Part shown: piece after piece, positions 1-6,079 of the stretch | Position numbering within the stretch: the first letter of the stretch is position 1 | Layout of the letters: each line of letters begins with the position of its first letter | From: CAZJRB01 sp964547995 | Lineage (GTDB): Bacteria > Planctomycetota > Planctomycetia > Pirellulales > Thermoguttaceae | Length of the DNA stretch: 6,626 bases | Direction: 5' to 3' | Assembly (NCBI GenBank): GCA_964547995.1 | Contig: CAZJRB010000192.1 | Span: forward strand, 1 to 6,626 | Made by a program: the position numbers and the translations under genes | Notes under the pieces: model-generated | What the model was told of the DNA's origin: nothing | What the model saw: only the letters and a program-made list of their open reading frames with translations | Databases searched by the model: none

Positions 1-39
1 AAGTTACAATAGGGCTACCGTTGGCTCAATTCACCCCGG

Positions 40-64
40 AAAAGGGAGAAGAACCCTTTTTTTT
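40..64 (+). terminator. Probable intrinsic terminator of an upstream gene
   Basis: A 7-bp stem AAAAGGG (40-46) / CCCTTTT (54-60) encloses a 7-nt loop and runs into eight consecutive T (57-64). This is the layout of a rho-independent terminator reading on the + strand. The stem is short and half A-T, so it may be weak. It would end transcription of a gene lying before the window and insulate the ABC transporter gene that follows. Confidence 0.5.
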
Positions 65-69
65 CGATC

Positions 70-98
70 TTGGCTCGGAACGTGGAATCTGGTAAAAG
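70..98 (+). promoter_or_regulatory. Candidate sigma70-type promoter for the ABC transporter
   Basis: TTGGCT (70-75) and TAAAAG (93-98) are separated by exactly 17 bp, and each box matches the sigma70 consensus at 4 of 6 positions. The site lies just after the putative terminator and about 70 bp before the GTG start at 171. Its placement fits, but boxes of this quality can occur by chance, so the call is tentative. Confidence 0.3.
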
Positions 99-105
99 GG
101 CCCCC

Positions 106-133
106 CCTCCCTATGGAGGCGGGACCGGCCTCC
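106..133 (+). promoter_or_regulatory. Two mutually exclusive small hairpins in the ABC transporter leader
   Basis: CCTCC (106-110) can pair with GGAGG (115-119). Alternatively GGAGGC (115-120) can pair with GCCTCC (128-133). The middle segment is shared, so only one stem can form at a time. Both lie in the presumed 5' untranslated RNA upstream of the ribosome-binding site (AAGGA at 156-160). No T-tract or known riboswitch core is visible, so a regulatory role is only a possibility. Confidence 0.2.
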
Positions 134-170
134 TTTCATCTCTCCAGGGATATCCAAGGACGGATTATTC

Positions 171-2186
171 GTGAAAAACTTCCTGAGAGTAGTGCGCTTT
201 GCGTTTCGCTACCGGATCACGCTCGCGGCCTCGGTCGCTTGCGCGCTGGGCGTGGCCGTTCTCTGGGGAGGGAATATCGGCGCGCTCTACCCGTTCATCG
301 AGGTCGCCTTCAAGGGCGAGTCGCTTCAGAAGTGGGTCGACGACAAGATCGACGAAGCCCGACAGACCGCGGCCGAGCAGAGCTGCGTGATTCAGCACTT
401 CAACAGCCATTTGGCGGAGACCCCGCCCGAAGGACAGAAGGCCGTGCAGGCGAAGATCGCCATCGCCGAGTCGCGATGCGAGGCCGAGCAAAGGGCCGAG
501 CGGGTCTACACCTGGTTGAGACCGTATATCCGGAAGTATCTGCCGACGTCCCCATTCAGGACTCTGGCATTGATTATCGGCGTCTTGCTGGTGGGCACGG
601 TCGTCAAGGATCTTTTCCTCATTAGCCAGAACATTCTGGTTGCGCGCCTGGCGCAGTTAAGCACGTTCGAGTTGCGCAAGCTCTTCTATCGCCGCACGCT
701 GCGCATGAACCTGGCGACGTTCGGCGCCGACGGAACGGCCGACCTGATGAGCCGGTTTACGCACGACATGGAGCACGTGGCGCTGGGCGTGTCAACCCTT
801 TTCGGCCGGCTGATCCGCGAGCCGTTGAAGATGGCCGCGTGCCTGACCGGCGCCGCGCTGATTTGCTGGCGGCTTCTGTTGCTGTCGCTGGTGGTGGCGC
901 CGCTGGCGGCCTTGCTCATTCAATGGCTCGGCAAGATGCTCAAGCGGGCGAACCGCCGCGCCATGGAAGAGATGGCCGGCATGTACACCACGCTGGAAGA
1001 AGTCTTCCGAAGCATCAAAATCGTCAAGGCCTTCACCAACGAGTCCCAGGAACGCAAACGCTTCCACGATCAAAGCAAACAGTACTACAAGAAGGCGATG
1101 AAGATCGCCCGATACGACTCCTTCTGCCGCCCGATCAACGAAGTGATGGGCGTCGTCGCCATTTCCATGGCGCTTTTGGCCGGGGCTTGGCTCGTCCTCT
1201 CCAACGAAACGCACCTGTTCGGCATTCGCATGAGTCCGCGGCCATTGAGTCTCGGGGCCATGTTGATTTTCTACGGCATGTTGGCCGGCGTGGCCGATCC
1301 CATCCGGAAATTCGCCGACGTCTTCACCGCGCTGCAACGCGCGGCGGCTGCCAGCGATCGCATCTTCGGCCGCCTCGACCGCGAGCCTGACATCCGAAAT
1401 CCCAAGCACCCGGTCACCATCAGCCGCCACTGCCGCGACCTCGTTTTCGACGCCGTCGGCTTCGAATACCTACCCGGCAAACCCGTCCTGCAAGGCGTCG
1501 ACTTGTCGATTCCCTTCGGCCAAACGCTGGCGGTGGTGGGCCCGAACGGATGCGGCAAGAGCACGCTGGCGAATCTCGTCCCGCGGTTTTACGATCCGAC
1601 CGCCGGGAGCATCCGTCTCGACGGCATCGCGCTGGGCGACGTGCGGCTCCGCGATCTGCGCCGGCAGATCGGACTGGTTACCCAGGAGACCTTGCTGTTC
1701 GACGACACGATCTTCAACAACATCCGCTACGGTGCTCCGCAGGCGGCCGACGACGAGGTGATCGCGGCCGCGCGCCGGGCACAGGCCCACGACTTCATCG
1801 AAAACGAACTCCGCGACGGCTACGATACCGTCGTCGGAACGATGGGTGGCCGGCTCTCCGGCGGCCAGCGCCAGCGGATCGCCCTGGCCAGGGCAATCCT
1901 CCGCGATCCGGCCATCCTGCTGCTGGACGAAGCCACAAGCCAGGTCGATCTCGAGAGCGAGCGGGCGATCCAGGAAGTTCTCGAAGAGTTCACCCGCGAC
2001 CGCACCACCATCATCATCACCCATCGCATGGCGGTGCTGAAACTGGCCGATCAGATCGCCGTAATGCAATCGGGGCGGATTCTCGACACCGGCGGCCACG
2101 ACGACCTGCTCGGGCGTTGCGATTTATATCGCCGGCTGTACCAGATCCAGTTCGAGCATCCCGGCGAAGGCTCCGCCGCCGCATAG
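171..2186 (+). CDS. ABC exporter half-transporter (fused membrane domain and ATPase), MsbA/multidrug-like
   Basis: This 671-residue protein has the TMD-NBD layout of a type IV ABC exporter, which works as a dimer in the cytoplasmic membrane and uses ATP to move lipids, drugs or peptides outward. The substrate cannot be read from the sequence. Membrane segments appear at about 16-42, 130-152, two near 215-255 and two near 325-375. The ATPase domain covers about 425-660. Its motifs are Walker A GPNGCGKST (457-465), Q-loop Gln505, signature LSGGQRQR (562-569), Walker B ILLLDE (582-587, with Asp586 and catalytic Glu587), D-loop SQVD (590-593) and switch His618, so it should be an active ATPase. 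The loop between the first two membrane segments (about 48-128) is unusually long, charged and helical, contains Cys72 and Cys103, and should face the periplasm. The start is GTG, chosen because AAGGA (156-160) lies 10 nt upstream and the N-terminus begins in the expected cytoplasmic helix. The gene appears to be a single transcription unit. Confidence 0.93.
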   Translation: MKNFLRVVRFAFRYRITLAASVACALGVAVLWGGNIGALYPFIEVAFKGESLQKWVDDKIDEARQTAAEQSCVIQHFNSHLAETPPEGQKAVQAKIAIAESRCEAEQRAERVYTWLRPYIRKYLPTSPFRTLALIIGVLLVGTVVKDLFLISQNILVARLAQLSTFELRKLFYRRTLRMNLATFGADGTADLMSRFTHDMEHVALGVSTLFGRLIREPLKMAACLTGAALICWRLLLLSLVVAPLAALLIQWLGKMLKRANRRAMEEMAGMYTTLEEVFRSIKIVKAFTNESQERKRFHDQSKQYYKKAMKIARYDSFCRPINEVMGVVAISMALLAGAWLVLSNETHLFGIRMSPRPLSLGAMLIFYGMLAGVADPIRKFADVFTALQRAAAASDRIFGRLDREPDIRNPKHPVTISRHCRDLVFDAVGFEYLPGKPVLQGVDLSIPFGQTLAVVGPNGCGKSTLANLVPRFYDPTAGSIRLDGIALGDVRLRDLRRQIGLVTQETLLFDDTIFNNIRYGAPQAADDEVIAAARRAQAHDFIENELRDGYDTVVGTMGGRLSGGQRQRIALARAILRDPAILLLDEATSQVDLESERAIQEVLEEFTRDRTTIIITHRMAVLKLADQIAVMQSGRILDTGGHDDLLGRCDLYRRLYQIQFEHPGEGSAAA

Positions 2187-2270
2187 CTCGGTGATCTCTG
2201 CGCCGATGGTTTGCGTTTTCATGATGAACTCCGGAGAGATCGTGGATCGCGTGCTGTAGTTTCAACGGAA

Positions 2271-2296
2271 CCCCGGCACGCAGTGCCGGGGCTTTT
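2271..2296 (+). terminator. Intrinsic terminator after the ABC transporter gene
   Basis: A perfect 9-bp GC-rich stem CCCCGGCAC (2271-2279) / GTGCCGGGG (2283-2291) has a 3-nt loop and is followed by CTTTT. It lies 85 bp after the transporter stop codon, as expected for a rho-independent terminator of that gene. The T-run is short. The same structure could equally be a member of a dispersed palindrome family. Confidence 0.65.
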
Positions 2297-2297
2297 G

Positions 2298-2336
2298 CTC
2301 TCAACCCCGAACTCTCAACTCTCTGCGTCTCTGCGT
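2298..2336. repeat. Short direct repeats in intergenic DNA
   Basis: The octamer CTCTCAAC occurs at 2298-2305 and 2312-2319, and CTCTGCGT occurs twice head to tail at 2321-2328 and 2329-2336. The stretch is pyrimidine-rich, has no coding character and lies between a terminator and a candidate promoter. It looks like an interspersed simple repeat. No function can be assigned. Confidence 0.45.
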
Positions 2337-2362
2337 GAACCCTCTATTCCCTCTGTCCCTCC

Positions 2363-2391
2363 TTGTACTCCCCCGGAGTTTCCGGTAGACT
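2363..2391 (+). promoter_or_regulatory. Candidate promoter for the nfeD-floA cluster
   Basis: TTGTAC (2363-2368) and TAGACT (2386-2391) are 17 bp apart, about 60 bp before the NfeD start codon and after the terminator of the previous gene. The TTG of the -35 box and TA-A-T of the -10 box match consensus and the rest does not. It is the best promoter-like pair in this gap, but weak on its own. Confidence 0.35.
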
Positions 2392-2451
2392 GGAGTGAGC
2401 TAAATAGAGACTCCCACAGCGGGAAAAGTTGATTCACCGGGGAGAAGCATC

Positions 2452-3030
2452 ATGGTTGATGAGTGGGTCTGGTCGGTGCTGTTGCTGGCCTTGGGGGCGG
2501 GGCTGGTGATTTTGGAGATATTCTTCCCCTCGGCGGGGTTGCTCGGGTTCCTGGCGGCCTGCGCGATCCTCGGGGCCATCATCCTGGGGTTCATGGAAGG
2601 CCCGCTGTTCGGGTTCATCATTCTTGCCCTGGCGATTGTGGGCCTGCCGGTGGTGGTTGTCCTGGCGTTCAAGTATTGGCCCCGCACGGCGATCGGGCGG
2701 CGGGTCCTGTTGATGTCGCCGGAGAGCAAAGACGTGCTGCCGGAGGACCCGAAAATGGCCCGCCTGAAGGGCATGATCGGCCGGGTGGCCGTGGCCAAGT
2801 GCAAGATGCTGCCCGGCGGGGCCATCACGCTTGACGACCGCACCGTCGACGCGGTCAGCGAGGGGATGCCCATCGAACAGGGCCAGAAGGTCCGAATCCT
2901 CGAGGTCCGCGGAAACCGGGTCGTGGTGCGGCCCCTGGAAGACGAAGAACTTTCGGAGACGTCGGAGGATCCCCTGCGGCGGCCGATCGATTCGCTTACC
3001 CCCGATCCGTTCGAGGATGAGAAGAAGTAG
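2452..3030 (+). CDS. Short NfeD-family membrane protein (flotillin partner)
   Basis: This 192-residue protein has the layout of short NfeD proteins: closely packed N-terminal membrane helices (about 6-25, 28-48 and 52-73), a charged linker, and a small beta-rich OB-fold domain (about 104-160). The OB-fold begins LKGMIGRVAV and includes the LPGGAITLDD turn. The acidic tail (about 161-192) is probably disordered. The ClpP-like serine protease domain of long NfeD proteins is absent, so it should not be a protease. NfeD proteins are known to be encoded beside SPFH/flotillin genes and to work with them at the membrane; the floA gene lies directly downstream, which supports the call. The start ATG has a good ribosome-binding site GGGGAG (2439-2444) 7 nt upstream. 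The gap to floA is 185 bp, so the two may be co-transcribed or floA may also have its own promoter. Confidence 0.88.
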   Translation: MVDEWVWSVLLLALGAGLVILEIFFPSAGLLGFLAACAILGAIILGFMEGPLFGFIILALAIVGLPVVVVLAFKYWPRTAIGRRVLLMSPESKDVLPEDPKMARLKGMIGRVAVAKCKMLPGGAITLDDRTVDAVSEGMPIEQGQKVRILEVRGNRVVVRPLEDEELSETSEDPLRRPIDSLTPDPFEDEKK

Positions 3031-3079
3031 CCCCCTCTCCGGAGTGCCCGAATGGCCCCCTAGCCCCTTTTTCAACAGG

Positions 3080-3108
3080 TTGACAACCATTTGCCAAAGG
3101 GATAAACA
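3080..3108 (+). promoter_or_regulatory. Candidate internal promoter for floA
   Basis: A perfect -35 hexamer TTGACA (3080-3085) is followed after 17 bp by TAAACA (3103-3108), which is only a partial -10 match. The -35 box lies inside a small palindrome, GGTTGACAACC (3078-3088), which could be a protein-binding site. The position, about 110 bp before the floA start in the 185-bp gap after nfeD, would let floA be expressed separately from nfeD. Confidence 0.4.
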
Positions 3109-3215
3109 AGGACGGATGGGCAGTCACGGCTTTTGGGCCGGGCCCTCTGCTGCGATCCTTTCACAAGCTCGTTAATCGAATCTTGTTTTTTGCCAATCAA
3201 TAGAGGAGTGCCGCC

Positions 3216-4277
3216 ATGCAGCCGCTGCTTCTGGCCGCCCAAGAGCCGAGCCCCACCGTGATCATTACGATCGTCGTCATCTTTGTGGTGCTGATTTTCG
3301 CGATGGTTGTGCTGGCAATCTTTGCCAGCTACTTCCGCCTTTGGATCCAGTCGAAGACGACCGGCGCGGGTATCGGCATTTTCGACCTGTTGGGCATGAC
3401 CTTCCGCAAGGTCCGGTGCAGCACGATTGTGCAGAGCAAGATCATGGCGGTTCAGGCGGGTCTGGGGGAGGAGACGGGTATCACCTCGAAATCGCTCGAA
3501 GCCCACTACCTGGCCGGCGGCAACGTCCCGCTGGTGATCCGCGCGATTGTGGCCGCCCACAAGGCCAAGCTGGACCTCGGTTTCAAGTTGGCGGCGGCCA
3601 TCGACCTGGCCGGCCGGAACGTGCTCGAGGCCGTCCAGACCAGCGTCTATCCGAAGGTGATCGATTGCCCCATACGCGGCAGCGCCCGCGAATCGCTCGA
3701 CGGCATTGCCCAGAACGGCATCCAGTTGAAGGTCAAGGCCCGTGTGACCGTCCGGGCAAACCTCCAGCAGTTGATCGGCGGAGCGACCGAAGAGACGATC
3801 GTCGCCCGGGTGGGCGAAGGCATCGTCAGCGCCATCGGCTCCGCCCAGGAACACGGCGAGGTGTTGGAGAACCCCGACCGCATCTCGAAGATCGTCCTTT
3901 CCCGGCGCCTCGACTCGCAGACCGCGTTCGAGATCGTCTCGATCGACATCGCGGACGTCGACGTCGGCGAGAACATCGGCGCCCGGCTCCAGGCCGATCA
4001 GGCGGAGGCCGACATGCGCGTCGCCCGGGCAAAGGCGGAAGGCCGCCGCGCCCAGGCCGTCGCCGCCGAGCAGGAGAACATCGCCCAGATCGAAGAGAGC
4101 CGCGCCAAAGTCGTCGAGGCCGAGGCAGAAGTGCCCAAGGCCATCTCCCAGGCCTTCCGCGAAGGGACCCTCGGGATACTCGACTACTACAAGCTCCGTA
4201 ACGTCCAGGCCGACACCGACATGCGGACCTCGATCGCCAAGGCGGGAGTCGGGGGAGAAGGAGGATCAAGCGCATGA
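3216..4277 (+). CDS. floA: FloA, flotillin-like SPFH scaffold protein
   Basis: This 353-residue protein matches the FloA (YqfA/UPF0365) family, which oligomerises on the inner face of the cytoplasmic membrane and organises functional membrane microdomains. Visible parts are a hydrophobic membrane anchor at about 14-38, a second short hydrophobic patch near 51-61, and the SPFH core from about 65 to 255. The core carries family-typical stretches such as AHYLAGGNVP, AIDLAGRNVLEAVQ, ARVTVRANLQQLIGG, EETIVARVGEGIV and VSIDIADVDVGENIGA. It is followed by an Ala/Glu-rich coiled coil (about 258-315) and the C-terminal LGILDYYKLRNVQADTDMR (319-337). The length is close to the usual ~330; the extra residues are mainly at the N-terminus before the anchor. 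The start is supported by AGAGGAG (3202-3208) with 7-nt spacing. The stop overlaps the next start as ATGA, which implies translational coupling. The nfeD-floA order is the common bacterial arrangement. Confidence 0.95.
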   Translation: MQPLLLAAQEPSPTVIITIVVIFVVLIFAMVVLAIFASYFRLWIQSKTTGAGIGIFDLLGMTFRKVRCSTIVQSKIMAVQAGLGEETGITSKSLEAHYLAGGNVPLVIRAIVAAHKAKLDLGFKLAAAIDLAGRNVLEAVQTSVYPKVIDCPIRGSARESLDGIAQNGIQLKVKARVTVRANLQQLIGGATEETIVARVGEGIVSAIGSAQEHGEVLENPDRISKIVLSRRLDSQTAFEIVSIDIADVDVGENIGARLQADQAEADMRVARAKAEGRRAQAVAAEQENIAQIEESRAKVVEAEAEVPKAISQAFREGTLGILDYYKLRNVQADTDMRTSIAKAGVGGEGGSSA

Positions 4278-4936
4278 TCCCGTTCGAGCCGCTTTGGGCA
4301 GTCGATGTCGGAGGAATCATCGCGGCGATCTTCGTGATCATCATGGTCATCACGGCGATCGGGAATATGATCGCAAAGATGAACGAGCAGCAGGCGAAGG
4401 GGCAGCGGCGCCCCGGCGGCGCCCCCCGCGCACAACAGCCGCAACAGCAGGGCGGCGGCCGCGGCGGCGGCATCGGAGACGAGATTGCCGAGTTTCTCCG
4501 GCGTGCGGCGCAGGGTCAGGCCGCCCCCCAACAGCCCCAGGCACCGCCGCCGCCCCGCCCCGCCCGCCGTAAACCCCTGGCCGCCGAACCCGTCGAGGCG
4601 GTGGCCGTCGCCGACGAACCCGGACGCAGGGCCGTTGGAACCGGCATCGATACGTCGAGATTCGAACAAAGCACCGGGAAACTCGGCGGCGACGTGACCG
4701 AAGAGCAGCGGAAATTCGACGAGCATCTCCACGGCACGTTCGACCACGAGGTCAGCGAGTTGGCCGGAACCCGAAGGACAGTAGAAGCATCGTCCGAGCC
4801 GGAACCGAAGCGCCGCGCCCAAGTCCCCTCCACCGCCGCCGCCGGGTTCGCCGCCATGCTGTCCAACGCCGACAACATCCGCCAGGCCATCGTCATCACC
4901 GAAATCCTCAACCGGCCCCTGGACCGGTGGCAGTGA
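4274..4936 (+). CDS. Uncharacterised one-pass membrane protein coupled to floA
   Basis: This 220-residue protein is not from a family I recognise. It has one hydrophobic helix (about 12-33), then a basic Gly/Gln/Pro-rich linker (about 38-66), a short predicted helix IGDEIAEFLRRAAQG (67-81), and a Pro/Ala-rich stretch to about 100. A mixed charged region follows, and the protein ends in a hydrophobic amphipathic segment FAAMLSNADNIRQAIVITEI (192-211) before NRPLDRWQ. The two short helical motifs flanking disordered sequence look like docking segments. There is no signal-peptide cleavage site and no catalytic motif. Its ATG overlaps the floA TGA, so it is probably translated with FloA at a fixed ratio and acts at the same membrane. 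It sits in the third position, after nfeD and floA. Being a FloA/NfeD partner or adaptor is an inference from context only. Coding is supported by the coupled start and the coherent membrane-linker-helix layout. Confidence 0.8.
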   Translation: MIPFEPLWAVDVGGIIAAIFVIIMVITAIGNMIAKMNEQQAKGQRRPGGAPRAQQPQQQGGGRGGGIGDEIAEFLRRAAQGQAAPQQPQAPPPPRPARRKPLAAEPVEAVAVADEPGRRAVGTGIDTSRFEQSTGKLGGDVTEEQRKFDEHLHGTFDHEVSELAGTRRTVEASSEPEPKRRAQVPSTAAAGFAAMLSNADNIRQAIVITEILNRPLDRWQ

Positions 4937-4960
4937 GGGGAATGACTCCGTGTTGTAAAG

Positions 4961-5120
4961 CCGCGACCAGTGAGGCTGTGACTTTTGGGCGTTTGACACG
5001 TTCAGTCTGTAGGGAACGCCCTCTGTGGCGTTCCGGGAAGCAGCAACGAGCGTGTTTTCCGGGTTTCGGAACGCCACAGAGGGCGTTCCCTACAAAAAGT
5101 CACAGCCTCACTGGTCGCGG
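4961..5120. repeat. Outer inverted repeat: 26-bp perfect arms
   Basis: Positions 4961-4986 are the exact reverse complement of 5095-5120; each arm contains CCAGTGAGGCTGTGAC or its complement. The arms enclose a second independent inverted repeat. The right outer arm abuts the right inner arm directly, while on the left 21 nt (4987-5007) separate them. The structure carries no gene and looks like a non-autonomous palindromic element or a remnant of one. The right arm ends two bases into the ribosome-binding site of the next gene. There is no T-run, so it is not a classical terminator. Confidence 0.9.
5008..5094. repeat. Inner inverted repeat: 28-bp perfect arms around a 31-nt centre
   Basis: Positions 5008-5035, starting TGTAGGGAACGCCCTCTGTG, are the exact reverse complement of 5067-5094. 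The 31-nt centre has no coding signal. The form, long perfect terminal inverted repeats with a tiny interior, is that of a MITE-like or REP-like element, and it lies wholly within the outer repeat. No target-site duplication is obvious. Similar sequence is likely to be dispersed elsewhere in this genome, but that cannot be tested from this window. Confidence 0.88.
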
Positions 5121-5125
5121 AAAGG
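5119..5125 (+). promoter_or_regulatory. Ribosome-binding site of the dehydrogenase, overlapping the repeat
   Basis: GGAAAGG (5119-5125) lies 10 nt before the ATG at 5136. Its first two G are the last two bases of the outer repeat arm, where they would pair with CC at 4961-4962 in a folded transcript. This site decides the start: the longer in-frame reading from 5025 would translate through the repeat and is not credible. Confidence 0.55.
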
Positions 5126-5135
5126 CTCTCGCGTT

Positions 5136-6044
5136 ATGAACGTCTCCCCAGGCGATACCCGTATCGGATGGATCGGAACCGGCGTCATGGGCTCGAGCAT
5201 GTGCCGGCACCTGATCGAGGCCGGTTTCTCGGCCACGGTGTTCAACCGGACCAGGGCGAAGGCCGAGCCGCTGCTGGCCGCCGGGGCCGCGTGGGCCGAA
5301 AGCCCCAAAACCGTGGCCCAGACCGCCGACGTCATCTTCACAATCGTCGGCTACCCGGCCGATGTCCGCCAGGTGATCCTCGGCCCCCACGGCGTGCTGG
5401 CGGGGTGCCGTGAAGGCAACATCGTCGTCGATATGACCACGAGCGAGCCCTCCCTGGCCATCGAAATTGCCGACGCCGCCGCGAAAATCGCCGTCCAGAC
5501 CATCGACGCCCCCGTCTCCGGAGGCGACGTCGGTGCCCGCGAAGCGAGGCTCTCGATCATGATCGGCGGCGATCGAGAAACGGTCGAAGCCCTGCAGCCG
5601 TGCTTCGAAGCGATGGGCAAGACGATCGTCCACCAGGGCGGGCCCGGCGCCGGGCAACACGCGAAAATGGTCAACCAGACGCTCATCGCCTCCGGCATGA
5701 TCGGCGTCTGCGAGGCGCTCTTGTACGCCTACAAGGCAGGGCTCGACCTGGAAACCGTGCTCGAATCGGTCGCATCCGGTGCGGCGGGAAGCTGGTCGCT
5801 GTCGAACCTCGCCCCGCGGATTATCGCGAACGATTTCGATCCGGGCTTTTTCGTCGAGCATTTCATCAAGGACATGGGCATTGCCCTGGACGAGTCGAAG
5901 CGGATGGGCCTGTCGATGCCCGGCTTGGCCCTGGCCCACCAGCTCTACCTCGCCCTAAAGGCCCAAGGCCACGGCCACGACGGCACCCAGGCGTTGCACC
6001 TGGCACTGGCATCAATGTCAAACATCGATTGGCCCCGGCGGTAA
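5136..6044 (+). CDS. NAD(P)-dependent beta-hydroxyacid dehydrogenase (3-hydroxyisobutyrate dehydrogenase / GarR / GLYR-like)
   Basis: This 302-residue cytosolic oxidoreductase is of normal length for the family, which reversibly oxidises beta-hydroxyacids or reduces aldehydes such as tartronate, glyoxylate or succinic semialdehyde. The N-terminal Rossmann fold starts with the nucleotide loop IGWIGTGVMG (10-19). The second strand ends FNRT (36-39); an Arg there, rather than an acidic residue, favours NADP(H) in this superfamily. The substrate-binding signature DAPVSGGDVGARE lies at 124-136, and the catalytic lysine is Lys177 in GAGQHAKMVNQ (171-181). The all-helical C-terminal domain follows, with FFVEHFIKDMGIALDE near 246-261, and appears complete. 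The exact substrate cannot be decided. I chose the ATG at 5136 because a ribosome-binding site precedes it and the Rossmann motif then sits at the usual distance from the N-terminus; upstream in-frame codons lie in the inverted repeat. It follows the flotillin cluster on the same strand but has no evident functional link to it. Confidence 0.92.
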   Translation: MNVSPGDTRIGWIGTGVMGSSMCRHLIEAGFSATVFNRTRAKAEPLLAAGAAWAESPKTVAQTADVIFTIVGYPADVRQVILGPHGVLAGCREGNIVVDMTTSEPSLAIEIADAAAKIAVQTIDAPVSGGDVGAREARLSIMIGGDRETVEALQPCFEAMGKTIVHQGGPGAGQHAKMVNQTLIASGMIGVCEALLYAYKAGLDLETVLESVASGAAGSWSLSNLAPRIIANDFDPGFFVEHFIKDMGIALDESKRMGLSMPGLALAHQLYLALKAQGHGHDGTQALHLALASMSNIDWPRR

Positions 6045-6079
6045 TCCGGATCCTGCTCGATGCGCATGGATATCCTTTA

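Noticed and set aside
113..625. Open frame of 170 codons overlapping the start of the ABC transporter
   Set aside because: It is an Arg/Gly-rich out-of-frame reading of GC-rich DNA. The overlapping frame carries clear ABC exporter sequence.
3116..3175. 19-codon reading frame between nfeD and floA as a leader peptide
   Set aside because: AAGGA lies only 3 nt before its ATG, the composition is unremarkable, and there is no attenuator structure after it. Chance is sufficient.
3341..4201. Long out-of-frame open reading frame inside floA
   Set aside because: It is a Gly/Arg/Pro-rich shadow typical of GC-rich DNA. The floA frame shows full family similarity.
4993..4998. TTGACA between the left outer and inner repeat arms as a -35 box for the dehydrogenase
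   Set aside because: No acceptable -10 box is found 16-18 bp downstream; that position reads as GC-rich repeat sequence.
4961..5120. Nested inverted repeat as a CRISPR array or a classical terminator
   Set aside because: The repeats are inverted rather than direct and lack regular spacers, and no T-run follows the stem on the + strand.
5025..5135. N-terminal extension of the dehydrogenase starting at 5025
   Set aside because: It would translate through the inner and outer repeat arms, has no ribosome-binding site at its start and pushes the Rossmann motif to an abnormal distance from the N-terminus. The ATG at 5136 explains everything.
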